From: Thiomicrorhabdus heinhorstiae
GTDB lineage: Bacteria; Pseudomonadota; Gammaproteobacteria; Thiomicrospirales; Thiomicrospiraceae
Assembly (NCBI RefSeq): GCF_013391765.2
Contig: NZ_JACBGI020000001.1
Span: 124,001-188,000, forward strand
Direction: 5' to 3'
Length of the DNA: 64,000 nt
The notes beneath the pieces were generated by a model, which saw only the letters and a list, made by a program, of their open reading frames with translations, did no database searches and had not been told where the DNA came from. Below are positions 1 to 8,016 of the stretch, piece after piece (positions within the stretch are counted from its first letter, which is position 1; the number at the start of each line of letters is the position of its first letter). The translations under genes were made by a program, and so were the position numbers.

Positions 1-1118
1 TACAACCGTTCGGAAAGGTATTGTCTGCTGTAGCTCAGGAGCGCGACGAAAATTACCTGATTCTGGCGGCCACCAGTGGGGATACCGGACCGGCGGCTTT
101 GGAAACCTTCAAGAACCGTGATAAGGTCCAGGTTGCCTGTTTATATCCGGACGGTGGTACTTCGGATGTTCAGCGTCTGCAGATGGTGACCGAAGATGCG
201 GCCAACCTGAAGGTCATCGGTATTCACGGCGACTTTGACGATGCCCAGTCCGCTTTGAAAACGCTTCTGGTATCTGATAAGTTCAATGCCGCCTTGAAAG
301 AGAAAAATATTTCGCTGTCAGCAGCGAATTCGGTCAACTTCGGCCGCATTATTTTCCAAACGATTTACCATGTCTACAGCTATCTGGAACTGGTGCGTCA
401 GGGCGCTATCGTGCTTGGCGAACAGGTTTATCTGAATGTACCAAGCGGTAACTTCGGTAATGCCTTAGGCGGTTATTACGCTTATAAAATGGGATTGCCG
501 GTCAAGCAGATTCACATCGCATCCAACAGCAACAATGTTTTGACGAAATTCATTACGACCGGTAAGTACGATTTGCGTGGTGCCAGCGTGATTCCGACAA
601 CGTCACCGGCAATGGATATTCTCAAGTCTTCGAACATTGAACGCATTCTGTTTGATCTGTTCGGTGCCGAGCGAACAAAAGAGTTGATGTTGCAGCTTGA
701 TCAGGAAAAGCATTACGAGTTGAATGCCGCTGAATTGCAGCAGGTTCAAGCGATTTTCGCCGCAGATTTCTGTACCGATGCAGAGGGCTTGGATTATATC
801 AAACAGGCTTTCGAGGTTGGATATCTGATGTGTCCGCATACCGCAACCTGTTTTAAAGCTTACGATACGTGCCGTGAAGACAAATCGGTGAAAACCATCG
901 CCTACTCGACGGCAGAATGGACCAAATTCTCTCCGGTAATCGCTTATGCCTTAACCGGAGATAAACCGGAGCATGACATCGATGCGCTCGAATTGATTGC
1001 GACGAAGGCGCAGGTCGCTATTCCGCAGCAAATCGCATCGCTGTTTGCCAAGCCGATTACTCAGACTACGGTGATCGATAAGGCAGATATTGAAAAAGAG
1101 ATCCTGGATTTCTTGTAA
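1..1118 (+). CDS. thrC: Threonine synthase, 5' end outside window
   Basis: PLP-dependent threonine synthase, which converts O-phospho-L-homoserine to L-threonine in the last step of threonine synthesis. The reading frame is open from base 3 (QPFGKVLSAVAQ...), so the true start and the PLP-lysine segment lie before the window; roughly the first 100 residues are missing. Visible family motifs are ATSGDTGPAAL, VNFGRIIFQTIYH and VPSGNFGNALGG. The TTG at 21 that would open a shorter frame is internal and is not the start. The gene ends at a strong bidirectional terminator and faces recJ. Assignment is secure from the motifs; the upstream partner (usually hom) cannot be seen. Confidence 0.95.
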   Translation, partial: QPFGKVLSAVAQERDENYLILAATSGDTGPAALETFKNRDKVQVACLYPDGGTSDVQRLQMVTEDAANLKVIGIHGDFDDAQSALKTLLVSDKFNAALKEKNISLSAANSVNFGRIIFQTIYHVYSYLELVRQGAIVLGEQVYLNVPSGNFGNALGGYYAYKMGLPVKQIHIASNSNNVLTKFITTGKYDLRGASVIPTTSPAMDILKSSNIERILFDLFGAERTKELMLQLDQEKHYELNAAELQQVQAIFAADFCTDAEGLDYIKQAFEVGYLMCPHTATCFKAYDTCREDKSVKTIAYSTAEWTKFSPVIAYALTGDKPEHDIDALELIATKAQVAIPQQIASLFAKPITQTTVIDKADIEKEILDFL

Positions 1119-1140
1119 GATTCAAGAGAAAGAAGTATCA

Positions 1141-1180
1141 AAAAAACCGCTTAAACATTTGTTGTTTAAGCGGTTTTTTT
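1141..1180. terminator. Bidirectional terminator between thrC and recJ
   Basis: A perfect 16-bp stem (arms 1141-1156 and 1164-1179) with a 7-nt loop has A-runs on one side and T-runs on the other, so it can work in both directions. It lies 22 nt after the thrC stop and 14 nt beyond the recJ stop, as expected for convergent genes. Confidence 0.92.
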
Positions 1181-1193
1181 ATTTTCCGGTCTC

Positions 1194-2954
1194 TTAAAGT
1201 TTATGTGCCGCTTGAATGCGCAGCTGGATATTGGTGCGGCCGAAAAATCGATTTAAAGCGGGTTGGTAAGCACACTCGATCCAGTCACCGCTGCTGAACG
1301 GATCTTGATCGTGTGCACTTTCTTTGCCGTTAAAGAAAATCGCACTGTGTTCCGTGCCTTGATCACTGCTCAGTTTTAGAGATAAGTGAGTCTGTGTCTG
1401 ACCGACGCTTTTAATCGAGCTGATACGGAAGATGCCTTTAAACAGAGGTTTCGGCCATTCTCTGCCGAAAGGTTCCAGAGCGTTGATCTCTTGAATTAAC
1501 GGCGGCGTCAGTTGAGACGGGTGTAACTGACCGTCGGTGAAGACGCGCGGAGAGGGCGCCGTTGTACCCAATTGTGCTTGAATGGCAGTTTCGAACAGTT
1601 CGCTGAAAAGTGGATATTTTTCGATCGGGATCATACAGCCGGCGGCGCCTTTATGACCACCCATAGATGAAAACAGCTCGGAATCCTGCTCCGACATCCA
1701 TTGGAATGCCGCCCGCAGATCAACTTCATCGACAATGCCGCGACCGCTACCCGCCAGAAAACCGTCCTCTAAGTCAGTCATGGCGACTGTAGGGACACCG
1801 TACTGCTCACCGATTCGTGAAGCGATAATACCCTGAATACCGGCATTACCCTGCAGCTTGACGGCAAGACTGTATTTGTTCGGATGGTACAGTTCGCGGG
1901 CGCGTTCTTTAGCCTGTAACAGCATTTCGTTTTGCTGTTCGCGGCGATTGAGATTATCCTCGTCGAGTTGTTGAAGATAGGATTTGGCCTGGCTTAAATC
2001 GTGCGCCGTCAGAAAATGGAAGGCTGTGGTAACATCGCTGACGCGGCTGGCGGCATTAATTCGCGTAGCGACTTGAAAGCCGAGAAATTCGGCATCAAAC
2101 GGCTGGCCCTGATTGTCGTTCAATTCTTTCATCGCTTGCCATGCAGGCGATTGAAAACGATTGATCATCTGCAGACCGGTGCGGACGATAGCCCGATTGT
2201 TCGGGCTTTTCAGACTGACACTGTCTGCGACTGTTCCCAATGAAACATTTAATGCCAGCGGTTTTAAAGAAGGTGTCTGTGCAGACAAATAGCCGCGGGA
2301 GATCAATTCCTGGCGAACCTGAGCCATAACCAGAAAAATCACGAAGCAACCGGCAACCGTCTTATCGTAATCGCAACCCGATTGTTGCGGATTAACGGTA
2401 CAGACCGCACTCGGAGGAGGGCCTTCGATTGGAAGCTGGTGGTGGTCAGTAACGCAAACCGGAATGCCGGCTTCTTTTAAACGGGCGATTCTCGCTTCGT
2501 CACTGGAACCCTGATCAGCAGAAATAACCAATGCGACCGGTTCTTCAATAGCCAGAATACGATCGACCACTTCATCGGTAATGCCGTAGCCGCTCTTTCG
2601 TTCACCGATAATATGCCGAATACGTTGCGGATTGACGCCAAAAAAATCGCTAAGTGCGGTTGTTGCGACCCAGGCTGAGGTAACACCGTCTGTATCGTAG
2701 TCGGTTGCCAATACAATGGTTTGTCCGCTTTGCACTGCATCTGCGATCAGTTTAGCGGCAAAATCGGCATTCTTTAATTCCAGCGGCGGTTGAATATGTT
2801 TTAATTTTGGGAAGACGATTTCATCGAGTTGCTGCGGGTTTTGCAAACGGTTGGCAACCAGCATAGCTTGCAAATCCGTGAGGCCGAGACCTTTCGCAGC
2901 ATCGAAAGTTGCCGGATTGGGTTGGCGTTCTAGGATTTGGGTAGGCTTGATCAT
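1194..2954 (-). CDS. recJ: Single-stranded-DNA-specific exonuclease RecJ
   Basis: DHH-family 5'-3' exonuclease specific for single-stranded DNA, used in recombination and mismatch repair. At 586 aa it is close to E. coli RecJ (577). The metal-binding motifs are present in order: DYDTDG (about residues 85-90), SADQG (about 145-149), DHH (170-172) and GGHKGAAG near 435. The C-terminal OB-like segment ends in FGRTNIQLRIQ, matching the usual RecJ ending. Some sequence between motifs is divergent, so a RecJ paralogue is possible but less likely. The gene is divergent from yqiA with an 18-bp gap and converges on thrC. Confidence 0.9.
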   Translation of the reverse strand: MIKPTQILERQPNPATFDAAKGLGLTDLQAMLVANRLQNPQQLDEIVFPKLKHIQPPLELKNADFAAKLIADAVQSGQTIVLATDYDTDGVTSAWVATTALSDFFGVNPQRIRHIIGERKSGYGITDEVVDRILAIEEPVALVISADQGSSDEARIARLKEAGIPVCVTDHHQLPIEGPPPSAVCTVNPQQSGCDYDKTVAGCFVIFLVMAQVRQELISRGYLSAQTPSLKPLALNVSLGTVADSVSLKSPNNRAIVRTGLQMINRFQSPAWQAMKELNDNQGQPFDAEFLGFQVATRINAASRVSDVTTAFHFLTAHDLSQAKSYLQQLDEDNLNRREQQNEMLLQAKERARELYHPNKYSLAVKLQGNAGIQGIIASRIGEQYGVPTVAMTDLEDGFLAGSGRGIVDEVDLRAAFQWMSEQDSELFSSMGGHKGAAGCMIPIEKYPLFSELFETAIQAQLGTTAPSPRVFTDGQLHPSQLTPPLIQEINALEPFGREWPKPLFKGIFRISSIKSVGQTQTHLSLKLSSDQGTEHSAIFFNGKESAHDQDPFSSGDWIECAYQPALNRFFGRTNIQLRIQAAHKL

Positions 2955-2972
2955 AGCGAGGAATTTTAACAG

Positions 2973-3599
2973 ATGCAGAGAGTGGTTTGTCTCTATCTAC
3001 ACGGCTTTTTAAGCAGCGGCAATAGTTTTAAGGCCAAGTGGCTCAAGCAACATTGTTTGCAGGATCGGACTTTCAATATTATCGATTTCCGCACGCCAAG
3101 TTATACACTGCTTTCTCCGGAGAAAAGTGTTGCCGAAATCGAGCATGAACTGCAAACGCTCAAAAGCGATTATCCGGAAGCGCAAATCATATTAATCGGT
3201 TCATCCATGGGCGGATTTTACGTGCAATATCTGGCACATCGGCACAAGTTACCCTACGCAATGATTAATCCGGCTTTGCACCCGCAGGGACTGTTTCCGA
3301 AATATCTGGGCAAACACTTCAACCCGCATAGTGGTGAAACCATTCGTATCGACCACACTTATCTTGAAGCATTGAAAAATTACGATATCAGTGTGCCGGA
3401 TGAAGAATTGTGCTCGTTAATGGCAGTGGATTTAGGGGATGAAGTGGTGAATATTCAGGCGGCAATCGAAAAGTATCGCGCTAAGGAAAAATGCCATTCT
3501 TTAGCCGCCTTCGAGGGTGGTGATCATGCTTTTCAGCATTTGGAAGCGTTCTGCGATGAGTTCAGGTTGTTTGTCGAAAATTTACTATCAGTGAATTAA
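2973..3599 (+). CDS. yqiA: YqiA-type alpha/beta-hydrolase esterase
   Basis: Small esterase of the YqiA (UPF0227) family, 208 aa, close to the 193 aa of E. coli YqiA, which hydrolyses short acyl and CoA esters in vitro. The N-terminal YLHGF (oxyanion region), the nucleophile elbow GSSMGG with Ser78, and the C-terminal GGDHAF carrying the catalytic His are all visible, so the triad looks complete. Its start is 18 bp from the divergent recJ start, so the two promoters must overlap the genes. Physiological substrate unknown. Confidence 0.85.
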   Translation: MQRVVCLYLHGFLSSGNSFKAKWLKQHCLQDRTFNIIDFRTPSYTLLSPEKSVAEIEHELQTLKSDYPEAQIILIGSSMGGFYVQYLAHRHKLPYAMINPALHPQGLFPKYLGKHFNPHSGETIRIDHTYLEALKNYDISVPDEELCSLMAVDLGDEVVNIQAAIEKYRAKEKCHSLAAFEGGDHAFQHLEAFCDEFRLFVENLLSVN

Positions 3600-3633
3600 A
3601 TCGATTGGTTATGATTTTTTCTCAATCTGAAGA

Positions 3634-4236
3634 TTAAATTCCATTCGGCTGAGCTGTGCTTGAATTTTCGTCGGGATAAGTAAAGTCGATACTAAGAATC
3701 GGCTCCGCATAGGGGTCATGGTTTAGGTGGTCCAGTGAAATTTGCATATATTGAGCACGCCACTGAAAGCTCTTATAGGAATGCAGTCCGTTGGCTTGAT
3801 GGAGTTGGCTGTGTGTCGGTGCACCGATCTGTTCGACCAGGTCTCGTGCTATGTCGGAAAGAGTTCTCCACGAGCCTGTCTGATCTTGCTTAAGATCGAT
3901 GTTTGCCGAGTTGATATTACGAAAAACCCGTTTGAATTGGCTTACCCGGCCTTCTTTATCGAAATGAAATACGATATAGCGGCTATCCGGTAGCTGCAGT
4001 CTGGAAAAATAGCGATCTTTGAGTTGGAATCCCCAAGTCGCTCGCGATTGCTTAAAACCGCCCAATTCTGCCAGTTGTTGGCGTAACTCATCTCTTTGAG
4101 CTTGATAAAGCTGGATATCCAAAAGACGAAACTGTTGCAGTTTCTGATCCTCCGTGGCACCCGCAGGAACCTGCGCGAATACCTGTGAAGCTATGGCAAG
4201 CAAGCAGAAGGAAAATAGTTGAAAAATCCGTTTCAT
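3634..4236 (-). CDS. Secreted hypothetical protein
   Basis: A 200-aa protein I do not recognise. It opens with a clear Sec signal peptide: MKR, a hydrophobic core FQLFSFCLLAIAS, and a likely signal peptidase I site after VFA, giving a periplasmic protein of about 178 aa. The mature part is rich in Gln, Arg and aromatics, with mixed predicted strands and a helical N-terminal stretch (residues 30-60). There is no Cys lipobox. It is convergent with yqiA and 60 bp downstream of the phosphotransferase/ATPase gene, so the two may be cotranscribed. Function unknown. Confidence 0.75.
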   Translation of the reverse strand: MKRIFQLFSFCLLAIASQVFAQVPAGATEDQKLQQFRLLDIQLYQAQRDELRQQLAELGGFKQSRATWGFQLKDRYFSRLQLPDSRYIVFHFDKEGRVSQFKRVFRNINSANIDLKQDQTGSWRTLSDIARDLVEQIGAPTHSQLHQANGLHSYKSFQWRAQYMQISLDHLNHDPYAEPILSIDFTYPDENSSTAQPNGI

Positions 4237-4296
4237 CGATGAATATCCCGTGAAAGTGTTGCTGGGTTAGCGAACTACTGATAAGGAAATAATCGG

Positions 4297-5886
4297 CTAG
4301 ATGTCGTTAATCTTGAGGAAAGCCTTAATTTCTTCTTCAGGGATGCGGATTCTTAATTCATCGGCAGATAGAAGTAGTGCTGGTTCATCTTTTTGCGGAA
4401 TTTGATTAACTTTATATTGTTGAAGCATCACGGTGGCATCTGCATCGGAAGGGTCTATATTGGTATGCAGACGGTAACGGATGGCATTTTCCGCCAATTC
4501 TCGAGAAATTTGCATGGATAGTGTAAAGACTTCGCAATCGTGTGAGGTTTGCAGGTCGTAAAACCGTTGCCGATGTTCACGTTTCAGAAAGGTTGCATCG
4601 ACAATGACGTTTTGACGCTGTTGTAATAAAGTTGCTGCATTAGATAACAAGGTATCGTAGGTCAGACGATTCATCTCTGCTCCGTAGAGTTTACGCTTGT
4701 CTTCAGTTGAGATTCTGGCTGTCGATTGAATGCCGTACAGGTGTTTACGGGTGCGATCCGAACTCAGTATCACTGCGTCGAACCAATCTAATAAATGATC
4801 GGCTAAATAGCTTTTTCCTGAACCGGAAATTCCCTGGAGTAGAACTAATTTAGGTTGCTTGCTCTCTTGGCTGTATTCGAGTGCTTGATGAATATAGTCA
4901 AGAGTGGTTTGCTGCATCACTTTTTTGCGGTAATCCTTGGACTCCAGCTGAGCGCAGCGCAAACCGCTGATTTTGGCGCGTACCAAAGTTCGATAGACCC
5001 GATAAAAGCCGAGAAGATCGAAAACGGCGTAATCCTGGGTCTGATTCAGATAGATCGAGAGAATTTTGCTTTTCAAGCGGCGCTGTTTGCGAAAATCCAG
5101 ATCGATCAATAAGAAAGCCAGGTCGCTCAAGACGTCGATCCAGCGGAAATTTTCGTTGAATTCAATGCCGTCGAATAACAAGGGTTGTTCATCGACCAGT
5201 GCAATATTATCCAGATGAAGATCGCCGTGGCAGGCACGAATGTAGCCGTCTTTTTTGCGCGCTATTAAGCGTTGCAATAGCTTCTGATAGGTCCGGCGAG
5301 TCCAGTCTTGCAATTGATCCAGTTCACTTCCGGCTAAATCCTGATAATCCTTTAGAAGAGTCGGAAAATTATCCAACATCGGCTGCAGGATGACTTCGGG
5401 ATCACCAAGTTTGCTCTGTTTTTCGACCGGTTCAGCCTTAGTGTGAAAGTCGGCAATCTGCATGGCCAGGGCTTCAATTTGCACGGAATTCAAGCTTTGC
5501 TGCTGCAATAGACGACTTAGAACACTATTGGGATCGAATTGGCGCATTTTGAGCAGATATTCAATTGGTTCATCTGCCGGGTGTTGCGGTTCAAAGCTGA
5601 GGGTAGCAACGGTATGCAAATAAAGCGGGCAAACCTCAAGGTAAAGTTGCGGAGCCGTGCGTTTATTCAGTTCCAATTCGAGTTGGTAGTATTTAAGGCG
5701 TTGCTGCAGTCGCGTGAAATCCAGAAAACCGAAATCAACTGGCTTTTTCAGTTTGTAAGCAAATTCACCAGTTAGGAATACCACGGAAATATGTGTTTCG
5801 ATGGTGGTAATTACTTCGACCGGATGAGGGTAGGTCTCAGGGATGCTGAGAGCTTGAATTAAATCGGGGAGCGGGACTTCGGACAT
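4297..5886 (-). CDS. Phosphotransferase / P-loop kinase fusion protein
   Basis: A 529-aa two-domain protein. Residues about 1-330 form an aminoglycoside-phosphotransferase-like fold with Brenner motif HGDLHLDN (220-227) and a following FDGIEF metal-binding segment. Residues 345-529 form a zeta-toxin/kinase-like P-loop domain with Walker A GISGSGKS (352-359) and a downstream IVDATFLKREHR segment. This architecture is a widespread conserved family (COG2187 joined to COG0645) of unknown substrate; it is not a proven resistance gene. No good Shine-Dalgarno precedes the ATG. It follows dksA in the same direction with a 92-bp gap containing a hairpin. Confidence 0.85.
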   Translation of the reverse strand: MSEVPLPDLIQALSIPETYPHPVEVITTIETHISVVFLTGEFAYKLKKPVDFGFLDFTRLQQRLKYYQLELELNKRTAPQLYLEVCPLYLHTVATLSFEPQHPADEPIEYLLKMRQFDPNSVLSRLLQQQSLNSVQIEALAMQIADFHTKAEPVEKQSKLGDPEVILQPMLDNFPTLLKDYQDLAGSELDQLQDWTRRTYQKLLQRLIARKKDGYIRACHGDLHLDNIALVDEQPLLFDGIEFNENFRWIDVLSDLAFLLIDLDFRKQRRLKSKILSIYLNQTQDYAVFDLLGFYRVYRTLVRAKISGLRCAQLESKDYRKKVMQQTTLDYIHQALEYSQESKQPKLVLLQGISGSGKSYLADHLLDWFDAVILSSDRTRKHLYGIQSTARISTEDKRKLYGAEMNRLTYDTLLSNAATLLQQRQNVIVDATFLKREHRQRFYDLQTSHDCEVFTLSMQISRELAENAIRYRLHTNIDPSDADATVMLQQYKVNQIPQKDEPALLLSADELRIRIPEEEIKAFLKINDI

Positions 5887-5932
5887 AGTATTCTAGTGGT
5901 GGCGAAGCCGTAAAGTAAGAGGGTGATTCGTC

Positions 5933-5962
5933 GGTTCAGCCAGTTTGTTTTTAGGCTGAACC
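5933..5962 (-). terminator. Hairpin downstream of dksA
   Basis: Perfect 9-bp inverted repeat GGTTCAGCC (5933-5941) and GGCTGAACC (5954-5962) with a 12-nt loop, 16 nt past the dksA stop. There is no clear T-run on the minus strand, so it may be a weak terminator, a processing site or an attenuator before the next gene. Confidence 0.5.
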
Positions 5963-5978
5963 CATCGTTTTATTCGTG

Positions 5979-6407
5979 TTAGGCAACGCCCTGTTTCTCA
6001 CGAATTTCCTGTTTGCGCTTCATTTCAACGGTTAAGGTTGCCGTCGGACGAGCTTCCATTCGTGCCAAACCGATTTCTTCACCGCTCATTTTGCAGTAGC
6101 CGTACTCGCCGTTTTCGATATCTTTTAGGGATTTATCGATTTTAGAAATTAATTTACGTTCACGATCACGGGTACGTAACTCCAAAGCAAACTCTTCTTC
6201 TTGCGACGCTCGGTCATTTGGATCTGCTGGGGTCTCAGAATCGGATTTTAGGTGCGATACTGTGCTGTTGGCCTCATTGATTAACTGCTGTTTCCACGCC
6301 AAAAGTTTACTCTTGAAGTGCTCCAGCATTTCCGGGCTCATATACTCCTCACCCTTTTTCGGTTGGTAAGCAGGGTAGTTTTCAATAAAGTCAGTTTGAA
6401 GTTCCAT
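5979..6407 (-). CDS. dksA: DksA-family RNA polymerase-binding factor, degenerate zinc finger
   Basis: DksA binds the RNA polymerase secondary channel and works with ppGpp on rRNA and biosynthetic promoters. The 142-aa protein keeps the coiled coil and tip motif DPNDRA (Asp62, Asp65, Ala67) and the C-terminal EARPTA and EIREKQ segments. Of the four zinc Cys in E. coli DksA only the first remains (Cys105); the others are Ser108, Thr126 and Met129, reminiscent of the zinc-independent DksA2 of Pseudomonas. I chose the ATG at 6407 because AGGAGAG lies 7 nt before it and homology begins there; an in-frame ATG at 6509 would add 34 AT-rich-encoded residues with no family match. Confidence 0.9.
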   Translation of the reverse strand: MELQTDFIENYPAYQPKKGEEYMSPEMLEHFKSKLLAWKQQLINEANSTVSHLKSDSETPADPNDRASQEEEFALELRTRDRERKLISKIDKSLKDIENGEYGYCKMSGEEIGLARMEARPTATLTVEMKRKQEIREKQGVA

Positions 6408-6480
6408 TTTCTCTCTCCTGTACTCTTTATTGTAGGAAAAATAGTTGTTGTTATTGAGTACAAACTTTTTATAAACGTGT

Positions 6481-6509
6481 TTTATATCAGGTTTGTTATC
6501 ACTCAACAA
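6481..6509 (-). promoter_or_regulatory. Candidate sigma-70 promoter of dksA
   Basis: On the minus strand TTGTTG (6504-6509) and TATAAA (6481-6486) are separated by 17 nt. The -10 matches consensus at 5 of 6 positions, the -35 at 3 of 6. It lies about 75 nt upstream of the chosen dksA ATG. Confidence 0.45.
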
Positions 6510-6515
6510 GTGATA
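6497..6515. promoter_or_regulatory. 7-5-7 palindrome over the dksA -35 region
   Basis: Perfect inverted repeat TATCACT, spacer CAACA, AGTGATA. It overlaps the predicted -35 hexamer of dksA, a position typical for a repressor operator. The cognate regulator is unknown and chance occurrence in AT-rich DNA cannot be excluded. Confidence 0.4.
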
Positions 6516-6710
6516 TTTTTTAGGTGACTTTTAAATTTGTTATGTTCAACTTAAATAACCTTAATAGTTATAAGCTTGAATTTGAATGACTTATCACGCA
6601 AAATGCATAGCCATCTTGGAATTATAAAAAATTTAAATACTTGCTCTGAATTTGATTAAATCTTTCGATTAATAAACCGGGCAATTTGGCATATTGAAAA
6701 GAGGAATTGT

Positions 6711-7475
6711 ATGGCTCAACTTGAAGCTCTATTATTTGATGTAGACGGCACCTTGGCAGATACTGAACGTGACGGTCACCGCCCGGCCTTTAATATGGCT
6801 TTTGAGGCTGCCGGCCTTGACTGGAACTGGGATGAAGCGCTTTACGGTGAACTGTTGGCGGTAACCGGTGGTAAAGAGCGCATCAAATTTTATTTGGAAA
6901 AATTCAATACTGATTTTGAGAAACCGGCAGATTTCGATGAGTTCGTCAAAGGATTACACGCTTCCAAAACCGAGTTTTACAAACAGTTGATGGCGGAAGG
7001 AAAAATTCCGTTGCGTCCGGGTGTAGAGCGTTTGATCAATGAAGCGCGCAGCAAAAATGTACGCATGGCCGTTGTAACCACCACCACGCCTGCAAACGTA
7101 ACGGCACTTTTAACGAACACTCTTGGTGCAGATTCTGAAAGTTGGTTTGAAGTTATTGCTGCCGGTGATATTGTTCCGGCTAAAAAACCAGCACCGGATA
7201 TCTATTTCTGGGCGATGGAAAAAATGAATGTTAAGCCTGAAGAGTGTATCGCTTTCGAAGACTCGGATAACGGAATTAAATCTTCTGCTGCCGCTAACGT
7301 TAAGACCATTATTACGATTAACGAATACACCAAAGATGATGATTTCTCCAAGGCCGATTTAGTGTTGGATCAGATGGGCGAACCTGAAGAAGGATTTGAA
7401 GTTCTGGCGGGTGAGCACCACGGCCATGACTATCTGGATCTTGAGTTGGTTAAAAAGGTGCACGCCGGAGCCTGA
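6711..7475 (+). CDS. cbbY: CbbY-type HAD phosphatase
   Basis: HAD-superfamily phosphatase of the CbbY type, 254 aa. Family members dephosphorylate xylulose-1,5-bisphosphate, a misfire product that inhibits RuBisCO, to xylulose-5-phosphate. Motif I is DVDGT with nucleophile Asp10 and acid/base Asp12, followed by LADTERDGHRPAFN, a CbbY hallmark; motif III lysine lies in VPAKKPAPDIY and motif IV in AFEDSDNG. The start is an ATG preceded by AAGAGGAATTGT. It is monocistronic, ends at a strong terminator and is not beside RuBisCO genes in this window. Other HAD phosphatases (beta-phosphoglucomutase-like) are less likely. Confidence 0.85.
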   Translation: MAQLEALLFDVDGTLADTERDGHRPAFNMAFEAAGLDWNWDEALYGELLAVTGGKERIKFYLEKFNTDFEKPADFDEFVKGLHASKTEFYKQLMAEGKIPLRPGVERLINEARSKNVRMAVVTTTTPANVTALLTNTLGADSESWFEVIAAGDIVPAKKPAPDIYFWAMEKMNVKPEECIAFEDSDNGIKSSAAANVKTIITINEYTKDDDFSKADLVLDQMGEPEEGFEVLAGEHHGHDYLDLELVKKVHAGA

Positions 7476-7521
7476 GTTTTACTGTTTCACTGTAAGACCG
7501 GTTTCCTAAGTCTGGAATAAG

Positions 7522-7553
7522 AAACCCCGCAGAATGTTGGTTCTGCGGGGTTT
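7522..7553. terminator. Bidirectional terminator between cbbY and the HopJ-like gene
   Basis: 13-bp perfect stem (7522-7534 and 7541-7553) with a 6-nt loop, T-rich after the stem on the plus strand (TTTTCTTTT) and A-rich before it. It separates two convergent genes. Confidence 0.9.
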
Positions 7554-7594
7554 TCTTTTGCTTAATTCGAATATGCGAACCACTTTCTCGTTGA

Positions 7595-7945
7595 TCACTT
7601 TCTCGTTAATGCTTCTCCGGAAAATTCAATACCTTCCCAGCCGTGAAGTATAAAGTTACGAATATTCTGATGATCATTGTTTTCAGGATGTTGCAGCACG
7701 TCTCGTGTGTAGAAGTCGCCAAACGCATTTAAAGTTTGCTGCTGTGACAGTTGATTCAGTTTTGCGAAAGCAAAGATTTTACATGAACCGTTATTGGTAT
7801 CCGCTTCATTGAAGGTATCACCGTTTTTAAAGGCGGTCGGTGAGAATTCGTATTCTGTTTCAATGACTTGCATCACAGTTTTGAAATCAACTGCCGAGTT
7901 GTTTAGTGCGGTAATAAGTTCTTGACTACTGTTTATATCTGACAT
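7595..7945 (-). CDS. HopJ-like protein
   Basis: A 116-aa protein of the HopJ type III effector family, a name inherited from one Pseudomonas syringae protein; members are common in bacteria without type III secretion and their role is unknown. Recognisable features are the segment VDFKTVMQVIETEYEFSPTAFKNG, the GSCKIFAFA core and FYTRDVL. The start is taken at the ATG at 7945, preceded by AAAGGATG, rather than at 8065, because the longer frame would overlap the end of the kinase gene and its extra residues look random. It lies 71 bp downstream of that kinase. Confidence 0.75.
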   Translation of the reverse strand: MSDINSSQELITALNNSAVDFKTVMQVIETEYEFSPTAFKNGDTFNEADTNNGSCKIFAFAKLNQLSQQQTLNAFGDFYTRDVLQHPENNDHQNIRNFILHGWEGIEFSGEALTRK

Positions 7946-8016
7946 GATGACATCCTTTTTGCTTTTCTGGTTAATCGGGATTTTGAGTTGGTTACGGAAA
8001 TGTTTATTGGTTTTAT

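Larger units (their letters stand above)
6408..6710. other. AT-rich divergent intergenic region dksA/cbbY
   Basis: About 300 bp without a gene, clearly more AT-rich than its surroundings. It must hold the promoters of dksA (minus) and cbbY (plus). It contains a candidate dksA promoter and a 7-5-7 palindrome, listed separately. A ribosome-binding site AAGAGGAA precedes the cbbY ATG. I could not place a convincing cbbY promoter. Confidence 0.7.

Noticed and set aside
6408..6509. N-terminal extension of DksA from an ATG at 6509
   Set aside because: Residues are low-complexity Asn/Lys/Tyr from AT-rich intergenic DNA; the promoter and ribosome-binding site lie inside it.
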